NCBI GenBank assembly: GCA_004352715.1
Contig: SCFE01000085.1
Coordinates: forward strand, 1,800,183 to 1,864,182
Reading direction: 5' to 3'
Origin: Hofstenia miamia
Lineage: Eukaryota > Xenacoelomorpha > Acoela
DNA: 64,000 nucleotides
The number at the start of each line of letters is the position of its first letter. Within the stretch, counting starts at the first letter, position 1. A program made the position numbers and the translations under genes. Below are positions 32,966 through 45,235 of this stretch, in pieces. Under the pieces are notes generated by a model, which saw nothing but the letters and a program-made list of their open reading frames with translations, searched no databases and was not told where the DNA came from.

Positions 32966-34250
32966 AATTGCACAAAGAAGATAAGTGACAGAAGGCCTAT
33001 ATTTATGTTGAAAGTTTCTAATCAGCTTTGATAGCAGACTTTTTGTTAAGTGATTTTAGTGGTTCTTAAGTTGTCACCTGCGTGCTTTTGTAATGCTTAG
33101 CAAAGTGCTTTTCATGATGTCGTTTATTTGTATCTTTGATTTTCATGTCACTATAGAAAACTTGTGCTTTTTTTATATTATACATTTGATTTATTGTTAA
33201 TTTTGTAATGATGTCTAATACATTGTTAATGTTTTCTGATTTAATTCATGAGTAGCTCTTTAATACAGTTTGTGTTGGTTATCACAAATTAAAATAGTAT
33301 CAACAAGAAATATATACATTATAAATCTATATGCATAACTCATTGTTCAGTAAGAAAATGTACTCTTTATACTATAGGATGAATTGCAAATTGAAGTTGC
33401 CTAGAAATTCGCATATATCGAAATTGATTGGGAGATTTGTAGAGTATATATATATATANNNNNNNNNNNNNNNNNNNNNNNNNNNNNNNNNNNNNNNNNN
33501 NNNNNNNNNNNNNNNNNNNNNNNNNNNNNNNNNNNNNNNNNNNNNNNNNNNNNNNNNNNNNNNNNNNNNNNNNNNNNNNNNNNNNNNNNNNNNNNNNNNN
33601 NNNNNNNNNNNNNNNNNNNNNNNNNNNNNNNNNNNNNNNNNNNNNNNNNNNNNNNNNNNNNNNNNNNNNNNNNNNNNNNNNNNNNNNNNNNNNNNNNNNN
33701 NNNNNNNNNNNNNNNNNNNNNNNNNNNNNNNNNNNNNNNNNNNNNNNNNNNNNNNNNNNNNNNNNNNNNNNNNNNNNNNNNNNNNNNNNNNNNNNNNNNN
33801 NNNNNNNNNNNNNNNNNNNNNNNNNNNNNNNNNNNNNNNNNNNNNNNNNNNNNNNNNNNNNNNNNNNNNNNNNNNNNNNNNNNNNNNNNNNNNNNNNNNN
33901 NNNNNNNNNNNNNNNNNNNNNNNNNNNNNNNNNNNNNNNNNNNNNNNNNNNNNNNNNNNNNNNNNNNNNNNNNNNNNNNNNNNTATATATATTGTAGTGA
34001 ATATTTCTAATAGGGCAAATGTTGACAGTATTGTCACAAAATCGACATAATAAATCTATTGAAAAATTTATAGATGATCTATGTTTGTATCTTAGAAAAG
34101 GTTTATTATTTATAAAGTTATAATATTCTAGTCACATTGTCTCTTTCTGTTCAACTTCCTTTCTAATTACTCATAAAGTATTTAATAACTGCTATGTCGC
34201 AAAAGTCAAAACAAAAAGTTGATATAAGTTTATTATTAATGTTTCATTTT
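32966..34250. other. AT-rich sequence with 525-N gap
   Basis: Gap at 33459-33983 flanked by (TA)n on both sides. No gene seen. Confidence 0.5.
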
Positions 34251-34310
34251 TATCAAACTCAGTTATTTATAGGAAGTGATGGATAGTTGTAACCAAGTAG
34301 AAATGACAAA

Positions 34311-34547
34311 TTGGTTAATGAAATAAGAAAGCATTTGCAGTTTGTGAATAATGGACAAGAAGCGATAATTGATTCCTTTTTGAGAGCTTTCAAAAACGCA
34401 AGCTTGACAAAAGATCTAGCTAGTAATAGCGTAAGAAATGTCATAAGTAACATCAATAGTGAAACATTACTTATGCCGACCAAGAAGTTTTACAGCGAAA
34501 ATAGGATAGCAAAATACGTGCAATCACCAAACAAATTCGAATGCTGA
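34311..34547 (+). CDS. Unassigned 78-codon ORF, coding-like composition
   Basis: Encodes a hydrophilic protein (NEIRKHLQFVNNGQEAIIDS, later KKFYSENRIAKYVQS) of mixed charge, unlike the Phe/Tyr/Ile/Asn-rich translations of surrounding AT-rich DNA. It could be a relic of a mobile element or the terminal exon of an unseen gene. No family recognised and no clear acceptor upstream. Confidence 0.25.
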   Translation: MVNEIRKHLQFVNNGQEAIIDSFLRAFKNASLTKDLASNSVRNVISNINSETLLMPTKKFYSENRIAKYVQSPNKFEC

Positions 34548-35082
34548 GGGAATAACAATGTGATAAAATGTACACTGTCCAAGCCACGACTCAAGTTTAT
34601 TTCCTCATTGGCAAATGTAAGCCTAGTTACCTGGTTGCATTTCCATCTAATAGATTAAAACGAGTTGTGATTTAATATATAAATATATATACCTATATAA
34701 ATCTATATATATATATACATGTGGACTTTGTATGCTCGAACTCGACTCTAGGCCGAAAAACTCATCTTGACTTTTTGAGTACTCGAAATCAACTCATTTT
34801 TCGTGTGAATTGCATTTCTTTCTTAAATTTCTGAATTATAATTGAAAGAATACATTGAAATTTAAATATTTATTATAAATTGCATACCATCAGGCTTTGT
34901 ATTTCTTTTTTATTTCAACATAGGTTTTTCGTTTTCTACTCTTACATAGGGTTGTTCCACAAATTAAAATTTTAAATATTTTTAAGAGTGCCATTGGAAA
35001 TTAATTGAAAAATTGAAAAAATCATTTACAGCAATAAAAAATATGTTTTTCTGTTTTTAAAAATCACTTGATAATATACAAT

Positions 35083-35331
35083 TTATATTGAGGTTCTAAG
35101 ATATACGACAATTTCTTGTATAACCTTAAAGGCCCTTCCAGTGAAAATGTTTGACTTAGTTGTTGCCTGATCTTCTACATCAAAATTAATGCTTACTGAA
35201 ATGAAATTACTACGGTCTCTGTTCACATATGTAACCTGCATTGTTGCTCGTCTTTTGCTACATGTATCATCATAATTCATATATTTTTTTGTCATTTTCG
35301 GATTTTTTCTAGTGATATCACTTCTGAGCAC
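35083..35331 (-). CDS. Unassigned 82-codon minus-strand ORF
   Basis: Translation is hydrophilic and balanced (CSKRRATMQVTYVNRDRSNF and NIFTGRAFKVIQEIVVYL). This is better than expected by chance here. No start context, splice support or family match could be established. It may be a last exon or a decayed element. Confidence 0.2.
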   Translation of the reverse strand: MLRSDITRKNPKMTKKYMNYDDTCSKRRATMQVTYVNRDRSNFISVSINFDVEDQATTKSNIFTGRAFKVIQEIVVYLRTSI

Positions 35332-36917
35332 TCTTGAATTTGAACATGATTTATGAACACTTGATTTATGAAAACGTGTAAATTTATAAGAAAGAAAATA
35401 TTATTTAATAAGAATTTAAGCACATATTTTGCTAAAGTACTTAATCTATGTCTCCAAGTGGACCGCAATAGATACAAACTGATTTCACAAAAACCGACCC
35501 AAATCAACACAGTCCAAACAGAAGTTTTCAAAATCCGTTACAATTCACCCTAACCTAACTTATTCAAAATAATTTTCTCGTCTCCTCAAGAAACAGAAAT
35601 TATGCTCGAGGCTATATTCTTAGTGACCATTTTTTGATACTGTCATTCTGATTTGATATATTGAATTGAAATAAAAGGTTTTCAAGTAAACTACACTAAA
35701 GCATTTTTTATTGATGAATTCATTATATATTTTAAAGTAAACAATGAATTATATAGTAACGAATTATAGTTCATAACGATCCCGAAACATATTTTAAAAA
35801 AAAATTGTCTTAGGTCACCCCACAATCTGTAATACTTAAGAATATGTCCCAATTCAACCCAACCCGCTGCCATCAAAATGCATTCCAAGCCAAGTTTACC
35901 TATGGATTGATTGAACCCTTGGCAGCCCTGGCTTGCTCGAATAAAATTGTGCATAGTAGTAATGATTTTGTGGAATATTATAGAAATAACAAATTTAATA
36001 ATACTGAATTATCTGATAAGACCACCAGTGATTTGAAGAAGGTTCCCAGGAGGGAATTTTTTGCAAAGGAGTTATAAAATATCGTCATCTTTGGAGGGTT
36101 AGACAAAAGTTAACGTCATAAGACCATGGACATAGTCATAGCGCTAGTGGATAACTTTGTTATAGATAAATATTAATTGTGATTACTTGATACTATAGCA
36201 TGAATATTTTCTCAGAATAAAATCCTATGAAATTGGCTATTTATCATTTTGATTTGAATTAAAAACATTTTTATATTAAAAATTTAGACAGCAGCGTTCA
36301 TAATAAAAAATGAATTAAGTGTACATATAAAGTAGCTGATGGGTGTGCCATAGAAGTAGTTTATTATTAATAAAATAATAATATTTTAGTCACATTGTCT
36401 ACTTTGGAAGACTTATTGACTGAATACACATAAAATGTTAATTATATTTTAACATCATGTGCTATCTTCATACACAATGTTGAAATATTGCAAATCTGAA
36501 CAACTTGAAAATGGTGTTAAATTTGTTTTCATTTTGATTTTCGATTTAATTTTATCAACGCAAAACACATAGTAAAAGTATCGCGATGATCAGTAGATTA
36601 ACAATTGAATTGTACATCACTCTATTTACCTCAAGATATTTTTGCTTACTATTTTTAATTTTTAATCTTAGCTACTTTTGATGCTTTAACTTGGCAATGA
36701 GTTCCACTGGATTTCCATAAGAGGAGATGGATAGAATTATTACAATAGTGTTTCAGGTCGATTTTTTAGCTTTAAATCTATTACAATAAATAATTTCATT
36801 TGATCCGCAAAATAATATGTCACAATTTTCTTTGTAATTTCAAAGTAAATCTTTTCCTTAAGAAATATAGAGTTCCTAAATTTATAAAGATATGACAAAG
36901 GTAAAACATCTTTATTA

Positions 36918-36918
<1 letters not shown>

Positions 36919-36952
<34 letters not shown>
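36919..36952. repeat. (TA)n microsatellite
   Basis: Pure alternating TA of about 34 bases. Confidence 0.9.
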
Positions 36953-36955
<3 letters not shown>

Positions 36956-37328
36956 CGATTTCTCAAAGAATGATATTCAATTTTTGTAATCGAATCAAAC
37001 CTGAATGAGTTATAGCATCCCAAATACCAATTGCTGAAGTAGACTCAAAGCTGAAACAAAGAAGACATCAGTTTGTTCCCTTCAATAATACCATACACAA
37101 CCCAACTACTTACACATTATTTCTGAAATTTTTTTTGGTAATACAATTTATTATTAATAAATGTTTCTCTCTCCTTCTCTGTTTCTGGTATAAATTTATT
37201 GGATAGACTTCTATAAAGGAATTTAGCAACATTAGATATTGTGTTATCTAATAACCCTAATCTCTTGTCATCAGTTTCAACTGTAAGATCGAAAATTTAT
37301 GCCGATGATTCAGTCTAATAATTTAATT

Positions 37329-37340
37329 GTATATATATAT

Positions 37341-37386
<46 letters not shown>

Positions 37387-37390
37387 ATAT
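37329..37390. repeat. (TA)n microsatellite, interrupted
   Basis: Two TA tracts split by AAATA and followed by CATG. Confidence 0.9.
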
Positions 37391-38045
37391 CATAAAATTA
37401 TTTAACAGTAAAAGGAGAAAGTAGATGAAATGCAGCAGTTCAGTTCGTAATATTCCTAAAACAGATATTGTTAGATCTCCAGGTTTTTTCAAACTGCGAA
37501 ATATAGAGAAAACCTAGTGCCGTAAATCTATGATTCAATGATTTACATCATTATATAGAAACAATTGCAAAGCATTAATGATGTGAACAAGTTCTCAAAA
37601 AACCCACACATGAATGCCCAAATTGCAATGTTCCGCTATATGTTAATTGTTCAAGACATTGTCAAGATAAATGATATAAATACATTAATTAGATTATTTT
37701 CTGTTTTGATCATAAAACTTAGCAGCTGCTTACATGTATTATGAAAACATGTTCTCATCAATGAAGTGTTGTAATTTTAGACATATATTTGAAAATATAT
37801 TTTATACAAACAAATTTAGGAATGAAATGACGTAATTATAAATGCAGTGTAAAATAATAGACATACAAAATTGCAATGTTTTAATTTAGATTAAAATGTC
37901 ATTATTTTTTTGTGATAAATTTGTGAAAATTAGCAATTCATTTACAAAAATATATAAACTATAATTCACAATTTGTTATGTTTTAATTAGGATAGATTAC
38001 TAACATTATGTATAATGTATCCAAAAAGAATGCTTAGTTTTTTAA

Positions 38046-38077
<32 letters not shown>

Positions 38078-39732
38078 NNNNNNNNNNNNNNNNNNNNNNN
38101 NNNNNNNNNNNNNNNNNNNNNNNNNNNNNNNNNNNNNNNNNNNNNNNNNNNNNNNNNNNNNNNNNNNNNNNNNNNNNNNNNNNNNNNNNNNNNNNNNNNN
38201 NNNNNNNNNNNNNNNNNNNNNNNNNNTATATATATATATATATATATACATGGTTTATCCATTTGGATGCAGCATAGGTGCTATATTAGATACCCCCAGA
38301 CTCTATTTTTTCGGAAATGGCATAAGGATAATGCTGACGACGCTGATAGAATGTTACAACAACATTGATCAACATGCAAAATGTCAAACCTCAAAAATAG
38401 ATTACTAATGGTTGCCTGCCATTGTCAGTTCAATTTTTAGGTATTTCGCCATATTTTTCCCACAGGAGTATGCTGTACTAAGAGTCGACTGTACAAGTAT
38501 TGAACTACATGCAGTTGTTTTACTAATCTGACCCTAAACAATAGATTGTATGTAAAGATTTAACAACACTATGCATTTAGCATTGTTTCAAGGCTAAAAC
38601 AGTTGCCTGCTCAAATTTTAGACAAATATTAGATTGAAAAAAAGTTTAAAAACTAGCTATTCCACCATGATTTTATGATCAGCAACTTTCACTTATCAAA
38701 TATGTTATTTACTGACTTGAACAGTGCACTTTTAACTTGATAAAAAATTTCTCAATGAAAAACTTTTCAGAAACGAACCATTACATCTTTAGGTTGGTTC
38801 TTTTCTAAAACACCCCATTATACTATATAAATTCTTCAAGCTCATTAAAACTTACCACTTATAATATAATTAAAATTCTGGCATTAACTCATAAGCAGAA
38901 ACCCAGATCAAAATTTTACATACGTAAATATAACATAGAGTTTTAAAGGAGTACTTCTGCCTTCATTAATGTTGCCATTTGAAACTGCAATTCAATACTT
39001 ATGGAAATCAAGCACATTGAAAAATTTCAATCATTTATATGCATTCAAATATTTCCCTTAAAAATCTATATATCTGGCAAATCATGGTAGGATGCAACTT
39101 CTACAATAATTACCATATGAAAACTCATAATTGAATTTGTCTGAAATACTCGTTTTATAATTATTGTGTATAGGTACCAGTTGCTTAACTGTAGATAATT
39201 ATTTGAATTGCTGATCCCTTCGTTTTCGTGTATTGTAAAAAAATTTCACATGCCTTTGATTCTTTGAAGCAGATTCTGGCACATTTTTCTGTGTACATTT
39301 CATATGCTACTACATTTATTCATGAGGGTAGATCCGCATATTTCCAATTTATTTTAAATAGCATATTTACCTAATTTTATTTCCAATTGTATTGCATTTC
39401 ATATATTGTTAGAAACGCTCAAAATAGAGTTGCCATTCAATTGTAGATTTTTTTGTTTTTCTTTAACATTATATTTTCTGGAATACTTCTTCAGACAACT
39501 CAATTTATCCCTCTACGGTGTTCACTATCTCCGAAACTAAGAAACTGTTTCCTCTTCAAACTCTCTGCATTTTGATAATTATACTTGATTAGAACAATGC
39601 TTGAGATAATTGCAATACGTTGCATTCAGTATGGGCTCTAGGTTGGCATGATAATTAATATTGACATTCGCATATGCAATACTGGCCTTCGTTGAGTATT
39701 GACCCGAATTGATCCAAAATATGCACGAAAAG

Positions 39733-39879
39733 GGGCATATTGAGGTAACCCAAATATAAAATACATTCAATAGCAGATATGCGTGTACCAGCATTCAACA
39801 AGGGGTTGAAGATGTAATCAATAAATGCGATGTGTGCCGATTGGCAAGTGACATGCATTACAATAGAGATCTGAACTAA
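39733..39879 (+). pseudogene. Ty3/gypsy integrase zinc-finger relic
   Basis: The plus-strand frame reads GHIEVTQI, a stop, then NTFNSRYACTSIQQGVEDVI and NKCDVCRLAS. This matches the integrase HHCC domain of Ty3/gypsy retrotransposons (H.G...T...A...YW..M..DV...C..C). The first His partner and the YW pair are degraded. Only relic coding remains, with a stop inside and another after 27 codons. Confidence 0.6.
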
Positions 39880-40148
39880 CTAAGATCATAGCTGAAATCC
39901 TGAATGAGACTGTCCATGCCAATGATTAGGTTAGTGGAGCCCCCCCTCTAGAGTGGTGGGGTGTTGCAATTTTCTTAAAATACTTCAGTCCAGCGAAAAA
40001 TACCTTTATCCTAGTTTTTTGATAAATATACGCAAGGCGCCAACAATGAATGTGTCAATAAATTATTAAGAAACATGCAAGTGATCCACAAAACCATCTG
40101 TGCTAATACTAAGAAAAATGTCATGAGACAAGAGTGCCATTATAACAA

Positions 40149-40301
40149 AAAAGTAAATGGAAACCACATGAGGTAGGCGATATGGTGTATAAGTACATAG
40201 TAGAGCCTACAAAATACAAGAACCAAGTAAAAAAATTGAAACTAACTGGAGTGGTTCGTATCAAATTGATAAAAAACTTAATCAAAATAATTATTTACTA
40301 G
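40149..40301 (+). pseudogene. Ty3/gypsy integrase C-terminal relic
   Basis: Frame reads KSKWKPHEVGDMVYKYIVEP then KYKNQVKKLKLTGVVRIKLI, resembling the integrase C-terminal region (.F..GD.V......KLK..W.GP.RI). The GPY core is degenerate (LTGVVRI). Its place about 270 bp after the zinc-finger relic, in the same orientation, implies that nearly all of the catalytic core has been deleted. Confidence 0.5.
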
Positions 40302-40462
40302 AAAAGGGAATGTCATAAATTTCTAAATTTTAAAAACACATTTAAAGCATTGATAGTGTTATAAATAATGATAACTAGTTCGAGATCACAGAATGTGAGC
40401 GAAGCTATTATTCTGAGATGTCCGAATGATGAAGCATTGTAGAAGAAAAATAAGACAGCCCA

Positions 40463-41681
40463 TTGGGGGGAAATAATATAAAAGAGTTACTGCAGTGGAT
40501 ATTATCAGATAGAGTCACAAGACACAAACCTATTTATGAACCAGATTTTTGCGATTTAAACCTTATAACTTTATTTACGACCGAGAATGTGATGCCAGCT
40601 CTGAGACAAACGAGTGCATATAGCAGATTACAAGCCAGGGGGTGAAGAATCGATGTAAGGAGAGAGATCACCGAGTATCTATATCTATGACTATGGAGAG
40701 TGACAGCAGAGTTTCAGGCCAGTCGATGGCTATGTATCGCTTCCTTTCAAGAACTGAATTTATGCCCCCCTTCCCTCCCCTACAAAATGGAGTTAATTTA
40801 GGAAAATTAATAAGGTGAAAAGTATAAACATGCTAACAGTCCTTTTAGTGCAGTGCAGTTAGGTGCCTTTAGTGATAACATGACCCTGTCAGTTTCATCA
40901 GCATCTAGAAGTACATCTACAGTATGGTCTGAAAGAATCCATCAGAGAACAGAAAAAATGTCACATGTTGAAGATGAAATTTTAGATCCATATTTTGTGG
41001 TAACTTGGAAAGCAAGATATATTGACAGAAATAATTGTGAGTAATGTAGATAGACACAGAAAACACTGTGGTGCTACAATACTTCCCTACATAATTGATG
41101 CAGAAAAAAGACCAAAGTGTAATTCATTGATACTATATGATAGTGATTTGAAAACAGAACATTTTTTAACTCTTTGGAGAAGCATGGTGCATATCTTTTC
41201 GATTAGATAATCTAAATCAGTTTCTAACTATGAACCAATACATAAAGAATATTAAATCTATTAACATCAATTATTCAAACCTGATGTAACATAATCGTAA
41301 TGGAAAGATGAAATATTGGAGCGTAGGATATTGGAAAATAATAGAAATCTGTTATAAGTTGGCAAAGCAGGGGAAAATTTTGTTAAACTCATAGTCTGAG
41401 AGAAAGAAGAAATATCTGGTCAAAATCAGAGTCTACACTATCTTATGGAAAATGTAACAAAATTGTTGTACACTGATATTTTATTAAATAAGAAGTTACC
41501 AAGACATAGACTTATGGTAGACGCAAGAATTGCTTTGGAAGTAGTAATGCAAGCGCAGTCTATGGAGCTTACTAACATACATTTAGATATTTCAAACATT
41601 GCAGATGTAAAACCGTCATTTGCAGAGCCAGGAAACATTGTGGAGGTTTATAATTGTTGGAGAGAAATCAAAATGATGTAA
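40463..41681 (+). pseudogene. Unidentified broken coding region
   Basis: Four plus-strand ORFs in different frames (40463-40645, 40853-41044, 41022-41210, 41445-41681) with coding-like composition. Examples are NNIKELLQWILSDRVTRHKP, NVDRHRKHCGATILPYIID and LPRHRLMVDARIALEVVMQA. The composition contrasts with the neighbouring AT-rich DNA and indicates one decayed coding sequence with frameshifts and stops. It follows the integrase relics, so a retroelement origin is possible. No family motif was recognised. Confidence 0.4.
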
Positions 41682-41689
41682 CCAATAGA

Positions 41690-43200
41690 TAGAGTGCGTC
41701 AAAAATCGACATAAGAGGTCCAGTGGGTAAGTGCGATTGAAAAAGTTTTGGACGAGATACATATGTCTTGGGAATTTTGCAACAGGCAAAATTTCAATAG
41801 CTGAATATTCAGAGGCGAAAAATTACCAGAAATATATGCAAAATCAGCCATCTTGATATTAAGCATATTTTAAACAGAGGAAGATCAGATAAAGCTACTG
41901 GTAAATCATAGTCAATTAGAGGAACAGTGTAAGAAAAAGAAATACAAACTCGCGTTGTGTCGAGACAACAAGAAGAAAAGGAATTGGTTGTTATTTAATT
42001 TTATAACAGTACAAAAACCTTTTTGCCAGATTATTCAGAAGCATTTTATATATATATATATATATATAGTTTGAAAACAGAAAAATTTAGAGCAGCTACC
42101 TTAACGCTTTTTCAACAAGTCTATCATGGCTTCTTCAAAAATCTTTTAAACGCGTTTAATAAAAAATTTAATTAAAAATAACTATTGTAGATATTTAACT
42201 TCTGAAAACATCACAAGATTTTTAGTTAATAATAAAAGTAAATTTGAAACAAAATGTAATCATTGCGTTTAGGACTTTTTTTAATACTTTTAATTTTTTG
42301 CTTCTTTGTCAAAGGCTGATCTATGTTTTAACAACCGTATATTAACAGAAGTTTCAGAATTCCACAAATGATGTAGGGGTCCATTTATTGACATGGGAAT
42401 CACAAAAGAGAAAATTTTCACTAGAATCATTGAACATAGAGAAGGAAAAATATTGTTCATTGAAGAAAATTCCCTTTCACCATCAGCATTGCTAATTGTA
42501 ATTGTAAAAAAGCAGCTACGTCAAAGGTGAATTCATTTTGCATGGGTTATAATCAACTCTCTTTATATTGGAATTAATGTTAAACAATTTCCATAGATCC
42601 ATAAGCATTTGTTCTACCCAAATGTGGTTCACTTGTATGAAGAAAGTCCACATTTAAACAATAAAATTTTACAATGAAATAATTTGTTGGTAAACACCTA
42701 CTCTGCAAACTATCTATCAGGGCTAGAACAACCTGCAAGATTGGTAAAATTTTGTAATTATATCTTGAAATATTTTCTAACAGCGTAACAGTTTTGAAAA
42801 CTAAATCACATACATAAATATTATCACAGAATTTTGTTTTATTTCTCTAAAAGCATTGATGGAGCAATACAATTGCTTGTTTGCCTTGAGTATGCTCATG
42901 TTGCTACTTCCCATTGCTAATGGAAGCACTGAAGCTTCTTTAAAGCAGTCGGTGATCAACATTAAATCTTCCACGAATTCTAGACACTATTTGCTTCAAT
43001 AAACTGCAATAAACGAAATAGACTGCACGTTTACTGGACGAATATTTTGTTAGCTTGACTAGCCTTGAAATGAGCACATAATGACGGATAATTATGAATC
43101 AGGGATTTGATGGCTCTGTAAGAAATAAGAGCTCCAAGGATCTTAATATCTAAACAACAACCAGAATTACCTTGAGTATTGGTAAACCCAGCGAGTATAG
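41690..43200. other. AT-rich sequence; no gene recognised
   Basis: Contains a (TA)n tract at 42047-42068 and no supportable ORF. Confidence 0.45.
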
Positions 43201-43208
43201 GTATGGAT

Positions 43209-43489
43209 TAGTGGTTTGCGGTCTGTGGACGGGCATGGGCGTGCTTAAGCTTAAAATACTTTGCTTTTGAACAAACGTAGTTTTTTGTTTCAATTATACT
43301 CTGTTGGTAGTAACAATGGACTATCATTACACTATTACATTTTACATATAGGCTAATGTATAAATGTATATAATGTAAAGAAATTGTACCGGTATTAATG
43401 AGACCAGGGGGCTTAGCTTGAGAAGGCCATAAATTTAAACAGGTACAGGCGGAAACTGCCCGATAAAAATAACTGACCGCAAACCACTA
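43209..43489. mobile_element. hAT MITE with perfect 8-bp target duplication
   Basis: 281 bp with perfect 15-bp inverted ends TAGTGGTTTGCGGTC, flanked by exact GTATGGAT copies (43201-43208 and 43490-43497). The perfect ends and duplication indicate a recent insertion. No coding capacity; mobilised in trans by a hAT transposase elsewhere. Confidence 0.9.
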
Positions 43490-43497
43490 GTATGGAT

Positions 43498-44505
43498 TTC
43501 AAATTTCTCTATGGGAAGCCTATAGAAAAAGTATTTCTTAGAAGGGGCCTCGTAGTATTTTTTTAATGCAGGCCTCATGCTTCATCTCATTTGTAGTGCT
43601 TTACCAAAATTACATAATTTGCACTCATTCCAACTACAATTTCTGCGAGTCTGTAAAGTCACAATTTATAAATGAGACGTAAATTTTGGCCTCAATTGTC
43701 AATTTACATAAAATATTTCCATAGGTCTAAGACCGTTCTAGGATTCAGATCAGCGTACTTTGCGAGTCACTCAGAAAACCTATTTGATCCCCTCTTTCAC
43801 GATGGTATGATTTCTGAGCAACCAGCACCTATAACAGTATTCATGCTACATACCACTCGGATTAACACATTCTGAATCAACTGACGCACAACTTCCCGAT
43901 TCTCTCAGCCAGCTACTGGAAAATTTTCGGTTCACTCGCTGTTGAGCCGACCATGATTTTTTAATGGGGCTTTATTGTTAAATTGACACTAAATAAAAAA
44001 TTAATAAAAAGTCAATGAGGACCGATATGTTGGGCATAAACAAATGGCATGTTTCGAGCATAAAACGTTCCCATAACAAGGGCAAGATATATGGGGGGCA
44101 AAAGAGGCAGCTGCCCCCCAACAATAATCTTTCANNNNNNNNNNNNNNNNNNNNNCTTTAATTTAAGTTAAGAAATTTTAATTTTTTTGAACTCTAACAG
44201 AATTAACTTAAATAAAATTAGAATTGCACAATGCACATATTACAAAAGGTATTTATTTTTATTCCTACATCATGATACTGGCAGATGTTTCATATTTTGA
44301 ATAAATTTTTTAAAGAGTTATTCTAATTTTCTTATTTCTTAATTCCCTAAGTTATATACATTTTAAATGAAACTGATAAGTAATAACGGATTTTTTCCAA
44401 AAATGAGAGTAAGATAATGAATTATATTATATTACGAAAAAATCGAAAGAATATGCAGATTCATAAGGTTTTATCTAAAAAATTGAAAATGAAATAAATT
44501 TATAC
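43498..44505. other. Intergenic; small gap and a GGGGGGCA/GCTGCCCCCC palindrome
   Basis: At 44092-44122 a GC-rich palindromic block (GGGGGGCAAAAGAGGCAGCT followed by GCCCCCC) abuts a 21-N gap (44135-44155), probably the end of a truncated MITE. No gene seen. Confidence 0.4.
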
Positions 44506-44519
44506 TTGTATTTGTATGG

Positions 44520-45235
44520 ATGAAGTTCGCCAACAAAACAAGGCGATTCTTAAAGAATGTCATGCATCATCTTTTATAGAGCAATCGAGATCTAAAAAGG
44601 ACAATATTTTGAGATCTCAAACCAGGTCATGATGTTACATAGAGGGAAAGATAGGAAAAAGGCTCTAAATCGTAATAGCCATTTAGCATTTTGTTAAAAA
44701 CTAATAAAGCCATCAGCTGGAGTTTGTAGGTTATAGGAAGCAGTTTTAGTCGCATTAGACGTATTATGTATCCATCAGAATGTTCAATCCACTTCATGCA
44801 TTGTCCTTGAAATTTTTCAAGCAAGGTAACTCGAGTGATATCAGCGTCCCACGTGGGTGAGGCGTAGATCAATCTAGAAAGAATAAAGGACTTGTAGAGA
44901 GTAACTTTACGGATATTGACGTGCTAAACGGAATGTTACGTTCAGATTACATTGTCCTCCACTGTTACATATAATATACATATCCACCTATACGACCAAT
45001 TCTNCCATCAGAATGTTCAATCCACTTCATGCATTGTCCTTGAAATTTTTCAAGCAATGTAACTCGAGTGATATCAGCGTGCCACGTGGGTGAGGCGTAG
45101 ATCAATCTAGAAAGAATAAAGGACTTGTAGAGAGTAACTTTACGGATATTGACGTCTAAACGGAATGTTACGTTCAGATTACATTGTCCTCTACCGTTAC
45201 TTATAATATACATATCCACCTATATGACCAATTCT
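44520..45235 (-). pseudogene. LINE reverse-transcriptase C-terminal fragment (CR1/L2/Jockey-like)
   Basis: Minus-strand frames read, in order, VTLYKSFILSRLIYASPTWH, ITRVTLLEKFQGQCMKWI, RLMRLKLLPITYKLQLMALL and NKMLNGYYDLEPF, then a relic RSQNIVLFRSRLLYKR and FFKNRLVLLANF. This is the standard LINE ending (LEYASPVW....LE..Q....R, RL..L.LLPL..RR...L...K...G, FF....WN.LP). Part of it appears twice around the single n at 45004 with a few SNPs, so one copy is probably an allelic duplicate. Not functional. Confidence 0.75.

Larger units (their letters stand above)
35340..39650. other. AT-rich stretch with microsatellites; no gene recognised
   Basis: Includes (TA)n at 36919-36952 and 37329-37390 and a (TA)n-bordered gap at 38078-38226. 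A 77-codon ORF at 35844-36077 contains no known motif. Confidence 0.4.

Noticed and set aside
35844-36077. Possible gene with GC-richer composition (35844-36077)
   Set aside because: No motif, no splice context, and an equally long frame on the opposite strand; evidence insufficient.
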